In this document: in pieces, positions 32,316 through 41,687 of the stretch
Position numbering within the stretch: position 1 is the first letter of the stretch
Layout of the letters: each line of letters begins with the position of its first letter
Assembly: GCF_000214175.1 (NCBI RefSeq)
Contig: NC_015564.1
Location: 1,922,001 to 1,986,000 of the forward strand
Reading direction: 5' to 3'
DNA from: Hoyosella subflava DQS3-9A1
GTDB lineage: Bacteria; Actinomycetota; Actinomycetes; Mycobacteriales; Mycobacteriaceae
DNA length: 64,000 nt
Program-made: the position numbers and the translations under genes
The notes under the pieces: generated by a model
Seen by the model: the letters and a program-made list of their open reading frames with translations, nothing else
What the model was told of the DNA's origin: nothing
Databases searched by the model: none

Positions 32316-33200
32316 GTGAGTGAGCTACAAAGCCCGCCCGATATTGACGTCACTCTCATTACGGGGCTTTCCGGAGCGGGCCGCGGAACGTCGGCGAAGG
32401 TGCTCGAAGATCTCGACTGGTACGTGATCGACAATGTTCCGGCTGAACTCGTGCCTCAAGCCGTGGACCTGAGCCTCGCCGCCGATAACCCGACAAAACG
32501 TCTCGCCGTGGTGCTCGATGTACGAAGCCGGGCCTTCGCTGGGGGCCTCGATTCCGTAGTGCGGGAGCTTGCAACGCGCAACATCACGCCCCGCGTGCTC
32601 TTTCTGGAGGCATCAGACGCTGTCCTGGTACGGAGGTACGAGCAAGTCCGCCGGAGCCACCCGCTCCAGGGGGACGGCACCCTTCTCGAAGGGATCGCGG
32701 CCGAAAGGAAGCTCGTGGCGCCTGTACGCGCGATGGCTGACGTCGTGATCGATACGTCAAGTTTGTCGGTGCACGATTTGCGGGCGCGCATAGAACCGGT
32801 GTTCGAGGATGCGAATACTCGCAAGGTCAAGATCGCGGTGCTTTCTTTCGGGTTTAAGTACGGCCTGCCGATCGACGTGGACATGGTGCTTGACGTACGC
32901 TTCCTGCCCAACCCGCATTGGATTCCAGAACTCCGCCCCTTCACGGGACGTGACGATGGTGTGCGGGAGTATGTGCTCAGCCAGCCGGGTGCGGGTGAGT
33001 TTCTGAAGACGCTCCGCGACTTGCTCACTCCGGTGCTGAAGGGCTATCGGACGGAGGGTAAGCGTTATATGACGATTGGGGTGGGCTGCACTGGTGGGAA
33101 ACACCGGAGTGTCGCGATGACGGAAGCGATCGCACAGATACTGTCTGAAGATGACGGGGTCACTGTTCGTACTCGTCACCGGGATCTAGGCAGGGAATGA
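32316..33200 (+). CDS. rapZ: RapZ/YvcJ family nucleotide-binding protein
   Basis: P-loop protein (294 aa) of the RapZ/YvcJ family (Rv1421). The Walker A reads TGLSGAGRGTSAKVLED, with Arg-Gly in place of the usual Lys-Ser/Thr, as in other actinobacterial members. The C-terminal domain has VLSFGFKYGLPIDVDMVLDVRFLPNP and the conserved GVGCTGGKHRSVAM. E. coli RapZ is an RNA-binding adaptor for GlmY/GlmZ; no such system is known in Actinobacteria, so the role here is open. GTG 32316 fits the family N-terminus. The stop overlaps the yvcK ATG. Confidence 0.92.
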   Translation: MSELQSPPDIDVTLITGLSGAGRGTSAKVLEDLDWYVIDNVPAELVPQAVDLSLAADNPTKRLAVVLDVRSRAFAGGLDSVVRELATRNITPRVLFLEASDAVLVRRYEQVRRSHPLQGDGTLLEGIAAERKLVAPVRAMADVVIDTSSLSVHDLRARIEPVFEDANTRKVKIAVLSFGFKYGLPIDVDMVLDVRFLPNPHWIPELRPFTGRDDGVREYVLSQPGAGEFLKTLRDLLTPVLKGYRTEGKRYMTIGVGCTGGKHRSVAMTEAIAQILSEDDGVTVRTRHRDLGRE

Positions 33201-34243
33201 CAGCGCCGAACTCACACACGGAAACGCCCCGGCCACCATCGATTGTTGCACTCGGCGGCGGTCATGGCTTGTACGCGACGCTGAGTGCCGCGCGGCAGCT
33301 CACCGACGACATCACAGCCGTGGTGACTGTCGCTGACGATGGGGGATCGTCGGGCCGGCTTCGCTCTGAGCTGGATCTGGTGCCTCCAGGTGACCTCCGG
33401 ATGGCGTTGGCTGCACTCGCGGATCACGACAGTCATGCGCAACTGTGGCGCGATGTCGTACAGCACCGGTTCCGCGGTACGGGCGCACTCGCGGGTCACG
33501 CCGTTGGGAACCTCATCCTGGCGGGGCTTACAGATGTACTAGGGGACATCATCAGCGCCCTTGACGAACTTGGCAGAATTCTGGGGGTGCGAGGCCGCGT
33601 GCTGCCCATGGCCACAATCCCCTTGCAGATTGAAGCCGACGTAGTTGGGCTCGAGGAAGACCCGCGCATCAATAGGGTCATCAGAGGGCAGGTCGCGGTC
33701 GCAACGACGCCCGGCCGGGTGCGCCGTGTACGCCTATTACCGAGCGAACCAGTTGCGTGCCGCGAAGCGGTCGCGGCGATAACGGATGCCGATCTGGTGG
33801 TGCTGGGGCCGGGATCATGGTTCAGCAGCGTCATTCCGCACGTGCTCGTACCGGCGCAGCGGGACGCGCTGATCGAGAGCCGGGGCAAGCGCGCGCTGGT
33901 GCTCAACCTCGGTCCACAAGCGGGGGAGACCGCTGGATTCTCCGCCGAGCGGCATCTTCACGTACTCTCGCAACACGCCCCCAGTTTCCGGGTAGATCAG
34001 GTCATAGTTGATGCGGGCACGGTGCCGCCTGGCAGCGAGCGAGCTCACCTATGCCGGGCAGCCGCGCAACTGGGTGCAGAAGTGCGTTACGCCGACGTGG
34101 GCGTACCAGGTACCGCTAAGCACGACATTTTCAAGCTCGGCGCGGTGCTAGGCGAATTGCTGGGGGACAGTAGTCAGCGCACGGATTTACGGAAAGATAG
34201 TGAAGTAAGGATCGACCGGAAGGAATCGGCGCCGTGGCAATGA
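33197..34243 (+). CDS. YvcK/CuvA family gluconeogenesis factor
   Basis: UPF0052 / CofD-like protein (348 aa; CuvA in mycobacteria, YvcK in Bacillus). The N-terminal [16 protein letters not shown] loop binds a UDP-sugar or similar ligand; [27 protein letters not shown] is the family core. CuvA/YvcK affects carbon-source use, cell shape and peptidoglycan synthesis by a non-enzymatic route. ATG 33197 overlaps the rapZ stop (ATGA). The 3' end overlaps whiA by 10 bases. Confidence 0.93.
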   Translation: MTAPNSHTETPRPPSIVALGGGHGLYATLSAARQLTDDITAVVTVADDGGSSGRLRSELDLVPPGDLRMALAALADHDSHAQLWRDVVQHRFRGTGALAGHAVGNLILAGLTDVLGDIISALDELGRILGVRGRVLPMATIPLQIEADVVGLEEDPRINRVIRGQVAVATTPGRVRRVRLLPSEPVACREAVAAITDADLVVLGPGSWFSSVIPHVLVPAQRDALIESRGKRALVLNLGPQAGETAGFSAERHLHVLSQHAPSFRVDQVIVDAGTVPPGSERAHLCRAAAQLGAEVRYADVGVPGTAKHDIFKLGAVLGELLGDSSQRTDLRKDSEVRIDRKESAPWQ

Positions 34244-35217
34244 CTGCGGAGGTCAAGGATGAACTCAGCCGTCTGTCTGTCACCCAGGTGAGCGCGCGAA
34301 AGGCAGAGGTCTCTTCGCTGCTCAGATTCTCCGGGGGACTCCATATTGTCGCCGGACGAGTCGTTGTCGAGGCAGACGTAGACATGGGTTCGATAGCTCG
34401 CCGACTGCGGCGGGAGATCCACGACCTGTACGGATACAACGCAGATATTCACGTAGTTGGCGCGAGCGGACTACGGAAAAGCACCCGATATCTTGTTCGG
34501 GTCGCGAAAGACGGGGAAGCGCTCGCCCGGCAGACTGGTCTGCTCGATCTTCGCGGACGTCCGGTCCGCGGTCTGCCCGCCCACGTCGTTGGTGGCGGTA
34601 TTCAGGATTCGGAAGCCGCCTGGCGGGGAGCTTTCCTTGCGCACGGTTCCCTCACTGAACCCGGCCGTTCAGCAGCCCTCGAGGTCGGCTGTCCCGGCCC
34701 GGAGGCGGCGATGGCGCTGGTAGGAGCCGCGAGGCGGATGGGGATCGCAGCGAAAGCGCGCGAGGTGCGAGGCGCCGACCGTGTCGTTGTTCGTGATGGC
34801 GATGCCATTGGTGCGTTACTCACCCGTATGGGCGCTCAGGACACTCGCTTGGTGTGGGAGGAGCGCCGGATCCGCCGTGAGGTGCGCGCAACGGCTAATC
34901 GCCTGGCAAACTTTGATGACGCAAACCTGCGACGTTCGGCGCGGGCTGCTGTGGCAGCCGCAGCAAAGGTTGAGCGCGCATTGGAGATCTTGGGCGACGA
35001 GGCCCCGGAGCATTTGGCTGCAGCGGGGCGGCTGCGTATCAAGCATCGGCAGTCGTCGCTCGAAGAACTAGGGCAGCTTGCCGACCCGCCATTGACCAAA
35101 GATGCCGTTGCGGGCCGAATTCGCCGACTACTGTCTATGGCCGACCGCCGAGCACGTGAACTGGGCATTCCAGACACGGATTCAGCGGTCACGCCCGAAC
35201 TTCTCGACGAAGCATAA
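34234..35217 (+). CDS. whiA: Sporulation/division regulator WhiA
   Basis: WhiA (327 aa), a DNA-binding protein with an inactive LAGLIDADG homing-endonuclease-like N-terminal domain ([25 protein letters not shown]) and a C-terminal helix-turn-helix ([30 protein letters not shown]). In Streptomyces it works with WhiB; non-sporulating relatives keep it for cell division. GTG 34234 has an AAGGA site; ATG 34240, exactly on the yvcK stop (ATGA), is an equally good start. Last gene of uvrC-rapZ-yvcK-whiA. Confidence 0.95.
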   Translation: MAMTAEVKDELSRLSVTQVSARKAEVSSLLRFSGGLHIVAGRVVVEADVDMGSIARRLRREIHDLYGYNADIHVVGASGLRKSTRYLVRVAKDGEALARQTGLLDLRGRPVRGLPAHVVGGGIQDSEAAWRGAFLAHGSLTEPGRSAALEVGCPGPEAAMALVGAARRMGIAAKAREVRGADRVVVRDGDAIGALLTRMGAQDTRLVWEERRIRREVRATANRLANFDDANLRRSARAAVAAAAKVERALEILGDEAPEHLAAAGRLRIKHRQSSLEELGQLADPPLTKDAVAGRIRRLLSMADRRARELGIPDTDSAVTPELLDEA

Positions 35218-35255
35218 ATGCCGGTCCGATTGGACCAGGGTTGGGACTAGGGTGA

Positions 35256-36377
<1,122 letters not shown>

Positions 36378-36392
36378 GAGGTCACCACACAA

Positions 36393-37622
36393 ATGACGGT
36401 CAAAACTCTCCAGGAACTCCTGACAGAAGGTGTTTCAGGGCGCACGGTGCTCGTTCGTTCTGACTTGAATGTGCCACTTGAGAATGGACGCATCACGGAT
36501 GCCGGCCGGATCATCGCATCCGCGCCGACGATCGGGGCTCTCGCGGATGCGGGTGCCCGCGTGATTGTGGCGGCACACTTGGGCCGGCCGAAGGGTGCGG
36601 CGGATTCCGCGCTGTCACTAGCTCCGGTCGCGCAGCGGCTCGGCGACGAACTCGAGCGTTACGTGCAGCTGGCAGGTGACGTTGTGGGTCAGGATGCGCA
36701 GGAACGCGCTGCCGGGCTCACCGAGGGCGACGTTCTCCTGCTGGAGAATGTGCGCTTCGAGTCACGTGAGACGAGCAAGGACGATGCGGAGCGTCAAGCG
36801 TTAGCGCGTGAACTGGCAGCGTTGACTGGAACTGGCGGCGCGTTCGTGTCCGACGGGTTCGGTGTTGTGCACCGCAAGCAGGCCTCGGTATTCGACGTGG
36901 CTCAGCTCCTGCCGAACTACGCGGGCGGATTAGTCGCGACTGAAGTTGACGTGCTCACGCAACTGACCACCGAGGCTGCCCGACCCTATGCCGTGGTTCT
37001 CGGCGGTTCGAAGGTGTCCGACAAGCTCGCGGTAATCGAAGCACTCGCACCGAAGGTCGACACCCTGGTGATTGGTGGCGGGATGTGCTTCACGTTCCTC
37101 GCCGCTGAGGGGCTGCAGGTAGGATCATCCCTGCTTCAGGAAGAGATGATCGACACCTGTAAGGATCTGCTGGATCGCTATGCCGACGTGATTCATCTGC
37201 CCGTGGACGTTGTTGCCGCGGACAGTTTCAGCGCGGACGCGCAAACCCAGACGGTGCCCGCCACGGGCATTCCGGAAGGCTGGATGGGGCTCGACGTGGG
37301 CCCAGATTCAGTTAGTCGTTTCTCGGCGGTGCTCAGAAACGCCAAAACAATCTTCTGGAACGGCCCCATGGGTGTCTTCGAGTTCCCGGCTTTCGCTGCT
37401 GGGACCCGCGGGGTCGCCGAGTCGATCGTCGAGGCTACCTCGAAGGGTGCATTCAGCGTCGTCGGCGGCGGTGATTCCGCGGCTGCTGTGCGTCTTCTCG
37501 GTTTACCAGAGGATGGCTTCTCCCACATTTCGACGGGTGGCGGAGCATCGCTAGAGTATCTCGAAGGCAAAGAACTGCCGGGTATCTCGGTACTCGCTGA
37601 CGACACAGCATCGGAAGGATGA
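36393..37622 (+). CDS. pgk: Phosphoglycerate kinase
   Basis: PGK (409 aa) transfers phosphate from 1,3-bisphosphoglycerate to [25 protein letters not shown] and AHLGRPKG form the substrate site in the N-terminal lobe. The [15 protein letters not shown] and [18 protein letters not shown] segments and GGGDSAAAV form the nucleotide lobe. Starts 15 bases after gap and ends 3 bases before tpiA, so the three genes are one transcript. Confidence 0.97.
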   Translation: MTVKTLQELLTEGVSGRTVLVRSDLNVPLENGRITDAGRIIASAPTIGALADAGARVIVAAHLGRPKGAADSALSLAPVAQRLGDELERYVQLAGDVVGQDAQERAAGLTEGDVLLLENVRFESRETSKDDAERQALARELAALTGTGGAFVSDGFGVVHRKQASVFDVAQLLPNYAGGLVATEVDVLTQLTTEAARPYAVVLGGSKVSDKLAVIEALAPKVDTLVIGGGMCFTFLAAEGLQVGSSLLQEEMIDTCKDLLDRYADVIHLPVDVVAADSFSADAQTQTVPATGIPEGWMGLDVGPDSVSRFSAVLRNAKTIFWNGPMGVFEFPAFAAGTRGVAESIVEATSKGAFSVVGGGDSAAAVRLLGLPEDGFSHISTGGGASLEYLEGKELPGISVLADDTASEG

Positions 37623-37625
37623 GGC

Positions 37626-38408
37626 ATGCCGCGTAAGCCGCTCATCGCGGGCAACTGGAAGATGAACATGAATCATCTTGAGGCGATCGCGCTGGTCCAG
37701 AAGATCGCCTTCGCGCTGCCCGATAAGTACTACGAGAAGGTGGACGTAGTCGTCGTGCCACCGTTCACCGACCTGCGCAGCGTTCAGACGCTGGTCGAAG
37801 GTGACAAGCTGAAGGTCGCCTACGGGGCGCAAGACGTCAGTGTTCACGAATCGGGTGCCTACACCGGTGAGGTGAGCGGGCCGATGCTGGCGAAACTCGG
37901 CTGCAAATTCGTGGTCGTGGGCCACTCGGAGCGTCGCATTTACCACCGTGAGGACGATGAACTCGTTTCGAACAAGGCAAAAGCGGCGCTGAAGCACGGG
38001 CTGACCCCAATCATTTGCATCGGCGAGGGGCTCGACATCCGTGAGGCTGGCTCGCATGTTGAATACAACATCAACCAGCTGCGAAACTCGCTCGCTGGGT
38101 TGTCGCAGAAAGAACTCGCGAAGATCGTAATCGCCTACGAGCCTGTGTGGGCGATAGGAACCGGCAAGGTTGCGTCCGCGGCTGACGCGCAAGAGGTGTG
38201 TTCCGCAATCCGTTCAGAGCTGTCGCGCATAGCGACGCCCGAAACGGCCGGAACCATCCGTGTGCTGTACGGAGGTTCCGTCAGCGCGAAAAACGTCGGT
38301 TCGATCGTGACGGAATCTGATGTCGACGGTGCCCTTGTAGGTGGAGCCTCACTCAAGGCGGACGATTTCGCGCAGTTGTGCGCCATCGCCGCTGGCGGCC
38401 CCTTCTGA
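37626..38408 (+). CDS. tpiA: Triosephosphate isomerase
   Basis: TIM (260 aa) interconverts dihydroxyacetone phosphate and glyceraldehyde-3-P. Catalytic residues: Lys in [11 protein letters not shown] (N-terminus), His in VVGHSERR (about 99), and Glu in [15 protein letters not shown] (about 169). The phosphate loop [11 protein letters not shown] and [10 protein letters not shown] follow. ATG 37626 follows pgk closely. A long hairpin lies downstream. Confidence 0.97.
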   Translation: MPRKPLIAGNWKMNMNHLEAIALVQKIAFALPDKYYEKVDVVVVPPFTDLRSVQTLVEGDKLKVAYGAQDVSVHESGAYTGEVSGPMLAKLGCKFVVVGHSERRIYHREDDELVSNKAKAALKHGLTPIICIGEGLDIREAGSHVEYNINQLRNSLAGLSQKELAKIVIAYEPVWAIGTGKVASAADAQEVCSAIRSELSRIATPETAGTIRVLYGGSVSAKNVGSIVTESDVDGALVGGASLKADDFAQLCAIAAGGPF

Positions 38409-38440
38409 TTCGCGGTAGCGGCATGCACTGATTGCTGAGC

Positions 38441-38484
38441 GCCGCGGTCCATCAAGCCCCAGGGCTGACATGATGGGCCGCGGC
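38441..38484 (+). terminator. Long GC-rich hairpin between tpiA and secG
   Basis: GCCGCGGTCCATCA (38441-38454) pairs with TGATGGGCCGCGGC (38471-38484), 14 bp with one G-T wobble. A second stem AGCCC/GGGCT with a two-base loop sits at the apex, with a 4-base bulge GACA on the 3' side. It probably ends the gap-pgk-tpiA transcript; no U-tract follows, as is common in Actinobacteria. Confidence 0.7.
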
Positions 38485-38519
38485 GTCTCCGCGTGTTCGA
38501 ACTGATGCCGTACGACAGG

Positions 38520-38525
38520 TAAGAT
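38520..38525 (+). promoter_or_regulatory. Candidate -10 box of secG
   Basis: TAAGAT at 38520-38525 with TTCGAA 18 bases upstream (38496-38501) as a possible -35, in the space before the secG ATG at 38581. Confidence 0.4.
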
Positions 38526-38580
38526 CGACCCGGCAACTGCGCCGATTCGGCGCCGAAGCGACGCAAACATAAGGACCTTC

Positions 38581-38814
38581 ATGTCACTGTTTCTGGACAT
38601 CGTGCTGGTCGCTACCAGTGTGATGATGATCCTGCTAGTCCTCTTGCACCGTGCTAAGGGCGGCGGTCTGTCCTCACTGTTCGGAGGCGGCATGCAGACC
38701 AGCCTGTCAGGGTCGAGTGTCGCGGAGAAGAACCTCACCCGGCTGACGATCTACATTGCGATCGTATGGGCGGTGTCCATCGTCGGAATGGGCCTTAATA
38801 TCCGCTACGCGTGA
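38581..38814 (+). CDS. secG: Preprotein translocase subunit SecG
   Basis: SecG (77 aa), small two-helix membrane subunit of SecYEG. Helix 1 is FLDIVLVATSVMMILLVLLH. The conserved loop KGGGLSSLFGGGMQTSLSGSSVAEKNLTR follows (cut: GGGLSSLFGGGMQ), then helix 2 YIAIVWAVSIVGMGLNI. The length and loop are typical. Convergent with the membrane protein at 38817, with only two bases between the stops. Confidence 0.95.
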   Translation: MSLFLDIVLVATSVMMILLVLLHRAKGGGLSSLFGGGMQTSLSGSSVAEKNLTRLTIYIAIVWAVSIVGMGLNIRYA

Positions 38815-38816
38815 CC

Positions 38817-39722
38817 CTAAGATTGTGAATGCGGCTGCGGCCAGGCAGATGATGCTGGTCCGGCCGGATGGCCAGGACCTGACCGCCCTGTCCCGTTCCC
38901 TGTGAAGCTCTCCAGCCGTTTGCGGACCGTGGGCACCCGGAGCACGATGAGCAGCAGGGGAGTCGCGACCGCGATGCTGAGGGCGTTGAGGTAGCGCTCA
39001 GAAACCAGGTAGCCGACAACGGCTACCGCGCCCAGTGTGCCGTAGACGAAGGTGATGTAATCAACCGTCGGTCGCCAGTAGTTCCCTGCACCCCACGCCG
39101 CCACGACAGTGATGACAACAATGCACGCGGCCAATACCCACGACTGCCACTGGGCGGCGAGGGACTCCTCGCGCGAGTAGTCGACCTCCAGCCAGCGTGT
39201 AACTGTCATGAACGCTGCTGTAATACTCAGAACCGCACCCACCACCACATTGGCCATCTCGTGGCGGCTGAGACGTGCAGGGAGGCGTGTTGGCTCACGC
39301 CGACCTTCTAGCTCGGTAATCCGGGCCGGCGCCTGTGAGCTTTTCCTATCATGAGTGGGCGAACGCGTGAGGGTGTCGATCCATCGGTGAACCCCAAGCA
39401 GGAAAATGACTCCAAAGAACAGTGGAATCCATACGATGCCGACCAGCATTTCGAAATAGCGAGCGGTGACACCATCGATGATGACGGAAACCACCGCGAA
39501 AACCAGATAAACCCTACCGAGGAACCCTGCTGAGGGCCGCTGAAAGTGCTGGGAAGCCCAGCCGCTGCCGGGGACGATGACGGCGGCACACAGTCCGAGC
39601 ACAATGCGCCGCCACAACGCTCCGTCGTCCGGCACCTCGGGCCACAAACTGCCAACACGAAAGAGCAACCCACCAGCTAGGGTGATGAAGATCGCGAGGT
39701 TGACTAGTTCGTGTCGTTTCAC
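38817..39722 (-). CDS. Multi-pass membrane protein of unknown function, coupled to pgl
   Basis: Unrecognised integral membrane protein (301 aa) with about eight hydrophobic segments in two groups: residues about 8-110 (AIFITLAGGLLF, IVLGLCAAVIVP, YLVFAVVSVIIDGV, IVWIPLFFGVIFLLG) and about 155-270 (NVVVGAVLSITAAF, WVLAACIVVITVVAAW, FVYGTLGAVAVVGYLV, ALSIAVATPLLLIVL). A charged linker rich in Arg/Pro lies between them. The C-terminal ~25 residues are Gly/Pro/Ser rich. GTG 39722 overlaps the pgl stop (GTGA), so it is translated with pgl. Nothing links it by motif to sugar metabolism. Confidence 0.8.
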   Translation of the reverse strand: MKRHELVNLAIFITLAGGLLFRVGSLWPEVPDDGALWRRIVLGLCAAVIVPGSGWASQHFQRPSAGFLGRVYLVFAVVSVIIDGVTARYFEMLVGIVWIPLFFGVIFLLGVHRWIDTLTRSPTHDRKSSQAPARITELEGRREPTRLPARLSRHEMANVVVGAVLSITAAFMTVTRWLEVDYSREESLAAQWQSWVLAACIVVITVVAAWGAGNYWRPTVDYITFVYGTLGAVAVVGYLVSERYLNALSIAVATPLLLIVLRVPTVRKRLESFTGNGTGRSGPGHPAGPASSAWPQPHSQS

Positions 39723-40489
39723 CGGAGGAGCTCTGCCGCGTTCTTGTCGAGGAACCAGGTGGTGCCGTCACGGCCTTGCGCTCCCGCGGCTGGGTAGTCA
39801 GCCGGTGACGCGCGACCGACGGCTTTGGCAACTGCGGGCGCCTTGTCCGCTCCCGCTACGAGGAACCACACGTGCCTGGCAGCGTTCACGACTGGGAATG
39901 TCAATGTGATTCGCTGGGGCGGGGGTTTCGGGGAGTCGAACTCCGCGACGACAGCGCGTTCGCGCTCGCTGAGTGTCGCTTTGCCTGGAAATAGTGAGTT
40001 GATGTGGCCGTCCGGACCCATGCCAAGCAGGTGGACGTCCAGCTCCGGAATCTTGCCGTCAGGGGTGAGGGAGCGCAGTGTCTCCTCGTATGCGCGCGCA
40101 CCGGCAGTCGCGTCCCCGGCGAACTCACCTTCGTCGCACGGCATGCGGAAGACGCGGGCGGCATCCACAGGAACATGCGACAGCAGCGCCTCGTCCGCTT
40201 GCGCATCGTTGCGGTCCTCGTGACCTGCTGGGAGGAAACGGTCATCGCCCCAGAAGATCTCCACCCTGCCCCAGTCGATGGGGTCGCCGACCGTGCGCAA
40301 AGCTCGAAGCGCAGCGATTCCTGTGCTGCCCCCCGTCAGTGCGATTCGCGCAACGCCGCGGTCCGACTGCGCTGAGACGATTGCCGCCGCGAGCCGTTGT
40401 GCCGCCGCCGAGGCGAGAGCATCGCTGCTGTCGAAGACAAGAATTTCGGGGGAATGCTGAGCGTGCTGAGAATTCATACCCGAATCCAT
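39719..40489 (-). CDS. pgl: 6-phosphogluconolactonase
   Basis: Pgl (DevB type; 256 aa from 40489) hydrolyses 6-phosphogluconolactone in the oxidative pentose phosphate pathway. Motifs: ARIALTGGSTGIAALRAL, VEIFWGDDRFLP, LGMGPDGHINSLFPG and the C-terminal WFLDKNAAELL. ATG 40489 leaves one base after the tal stop; ATG 40477 (MNSQHAQHS) matches the family start as well. A longer frame to 40765 runs inside tal. Its usual neighbours zwf and opcA are absent between it and tal. Confidence 0.92.
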   Translation of the reverse strand: MDSGMNSQHAQHSPEILVFDSSDALASAAAQRLAAAIVSAQSDRGVARIALTGGSTGIAALRALRTVGDPIDWGRVEIFWGDDRFLPAGHEDRNDAQADEALLSHVPVDAARVFRMPCDEGEFAGDATAGARAYEETLRSLTPDGKIPELDVHLLGMGPDGHINSLFPGKATLSERERAVVAEFDSPKPPPQRITLTFPVVNAARHVWFLVAGADKAPAVAKAVGRASPADYPAAGAQGRDGTTWFLDKNAAELLR

Positions 40490-40490
40490 C

Positions 40491-41618
40491 TCACGAGCGC
40501 TGACGTGCGGCGTCGATCTGCTGCGACGTTGCCTCGAGCAGTTCGTTCCAGGACTTTTCGAACTTGTCGACGCCTTCTTCCTCAAGTTTAACGAAAACGT
40601 CAGCAAGATCGACTCCAGCATCCGCGAGAGCGCTGAATACGCGCTGTGCCTCGTCAGCGGTGCCGGAGACGGTGTCGCCGCGCACCTCGCCGTGGTCAGC
40701 GAATGCCTGCATTGTCTTTTCCGGCATCGTGTTGACTGTGTTCGGAGCCACGAGTTCGCTGACATACATCGTGTCGGAATAGTCAGGGTTTTTGACTCCG
40801 GTGGATGCCCAGAGTGGTCGCTGCACGTGCGCGCCCGCAGTCTTCAGTCCGTTCCAGAGGTCGTTCGAGCCTCCGAAGACACGTTCAAACGACGCGTAAG
40901 CGAGGCGTGCGTTCGCCACTCCTGCCTGACCGAGGAGACCGCGTGCCTCCTCGGTGCCGAGCTTCTCAAGCCGACCGTCGATCTCGCTATCCACCCGAGA
41001 AACGAAAAACGAGGCGACGGAACGGATCCGCGAGAGATCCCGGCCGATCTGCCGGGCCTGTTCGAGACCCGCCAGGTAGGCGCTGATGACAGCCTCGTAC
41101 CGTTCGACAGAGAAGATGAGCGTGACGTTGACGCTGATTCCGTCCGCGATGACCGACGTGATCGCGGGCAGACCAGCCAGTGTCGCAGGGATCTTGACCA
41201 GCAGATTGGGGCGGTCCACTATCTTCCACAGCTCGTGCGCCTGCGCGATCGTCCGGTCTGTATCGTGCGCGAGCCGCGGATCGACCTCGATGGAGACCCG
41301 ACCGTCCTGGCCTCCGGTGGCATCATAGACAGGCGTCAGGAGGTCACATGCGTTGCGGACGTCGTCCGTGGTGAGTTCCCGGACCACGTCGTCCACACCC
41401 GCGCCCCGACTGACTAGCTCAGTGAGCTGTGCCTCGTACGCGTGGCCGCTTGCAAGAGCGCCCTGGAAAATCGTTGGGTTCGTCGTGACACCCACAACGC
41501 TGCGGGTCTCGACGAGCTCCGCGAGATTGCCCGAACTCAGGCGCTCACGCGAGAGGTCGTCAAGCCACACCGATACACCAGCCGCGCTTAGTGCGGCAAG
41601 GTTTTCATTCTGAGTCAT
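40491..41618 (-). CDS. tal: Transaldolase
   Basis: Transaldolase (375 aa) of the non-oxidative pentose phosphate branch, actinobacterial long type. Schiff-base Lys in [13 protein letters not shown] (about residue 142); [12 protein letters not shown] and [13 protein letters not shown] are conserved N-terminal features, and [13 protein letters not shown] follows the core. ATG 41618 has a GAGGTG site. It lies 69 bases after tkt on the same strand. Confidence 0.96.
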   Translation of the reverse strand: MTQNENLAALSAAGVSVWLDDLSRERLSSGNLAELVETRSVVGVTTNPTIFQGALASGHAYEAQLTELVSRGAGVDDVVRELTTDDVRNACDLLTPVYDATGGQDGRVSIEVDPRLAHDTDRTIAQAHELWKIVDRPNLLVKIPATLAGLPAITSVIADGISVNVTLIFSVERYEAVISAYLAGLEQARQIGRDLSRIRSVASFFVSRVDSEIDGRLEKLGTEEARGLLGQAGVANARLAYASFERVFGGSNDLWNGLKTAGAHVQRPLWASTGVKNPDYSDTMYVSELVAPNTVNTMPEKTMQAFADHGEVRGDTVSGTADEAQRVFSALADAGVDLADVFVKLEEEGVDKFEKSWNELLEATSQQIDAARQRS

Positions 41619-41687
41619 TAGTGGTCACCTCTACTAGAGAAATCCGCTACAAGTTGTCACCGGCGACCACGGACTGCGCGAAGCATC

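Noticed and set aside
40692-41417. 241-codon plus-strand frame inside tal
   Set aside because: Shadow of transaldolase, whose catalytic motifs are on the minus strand.
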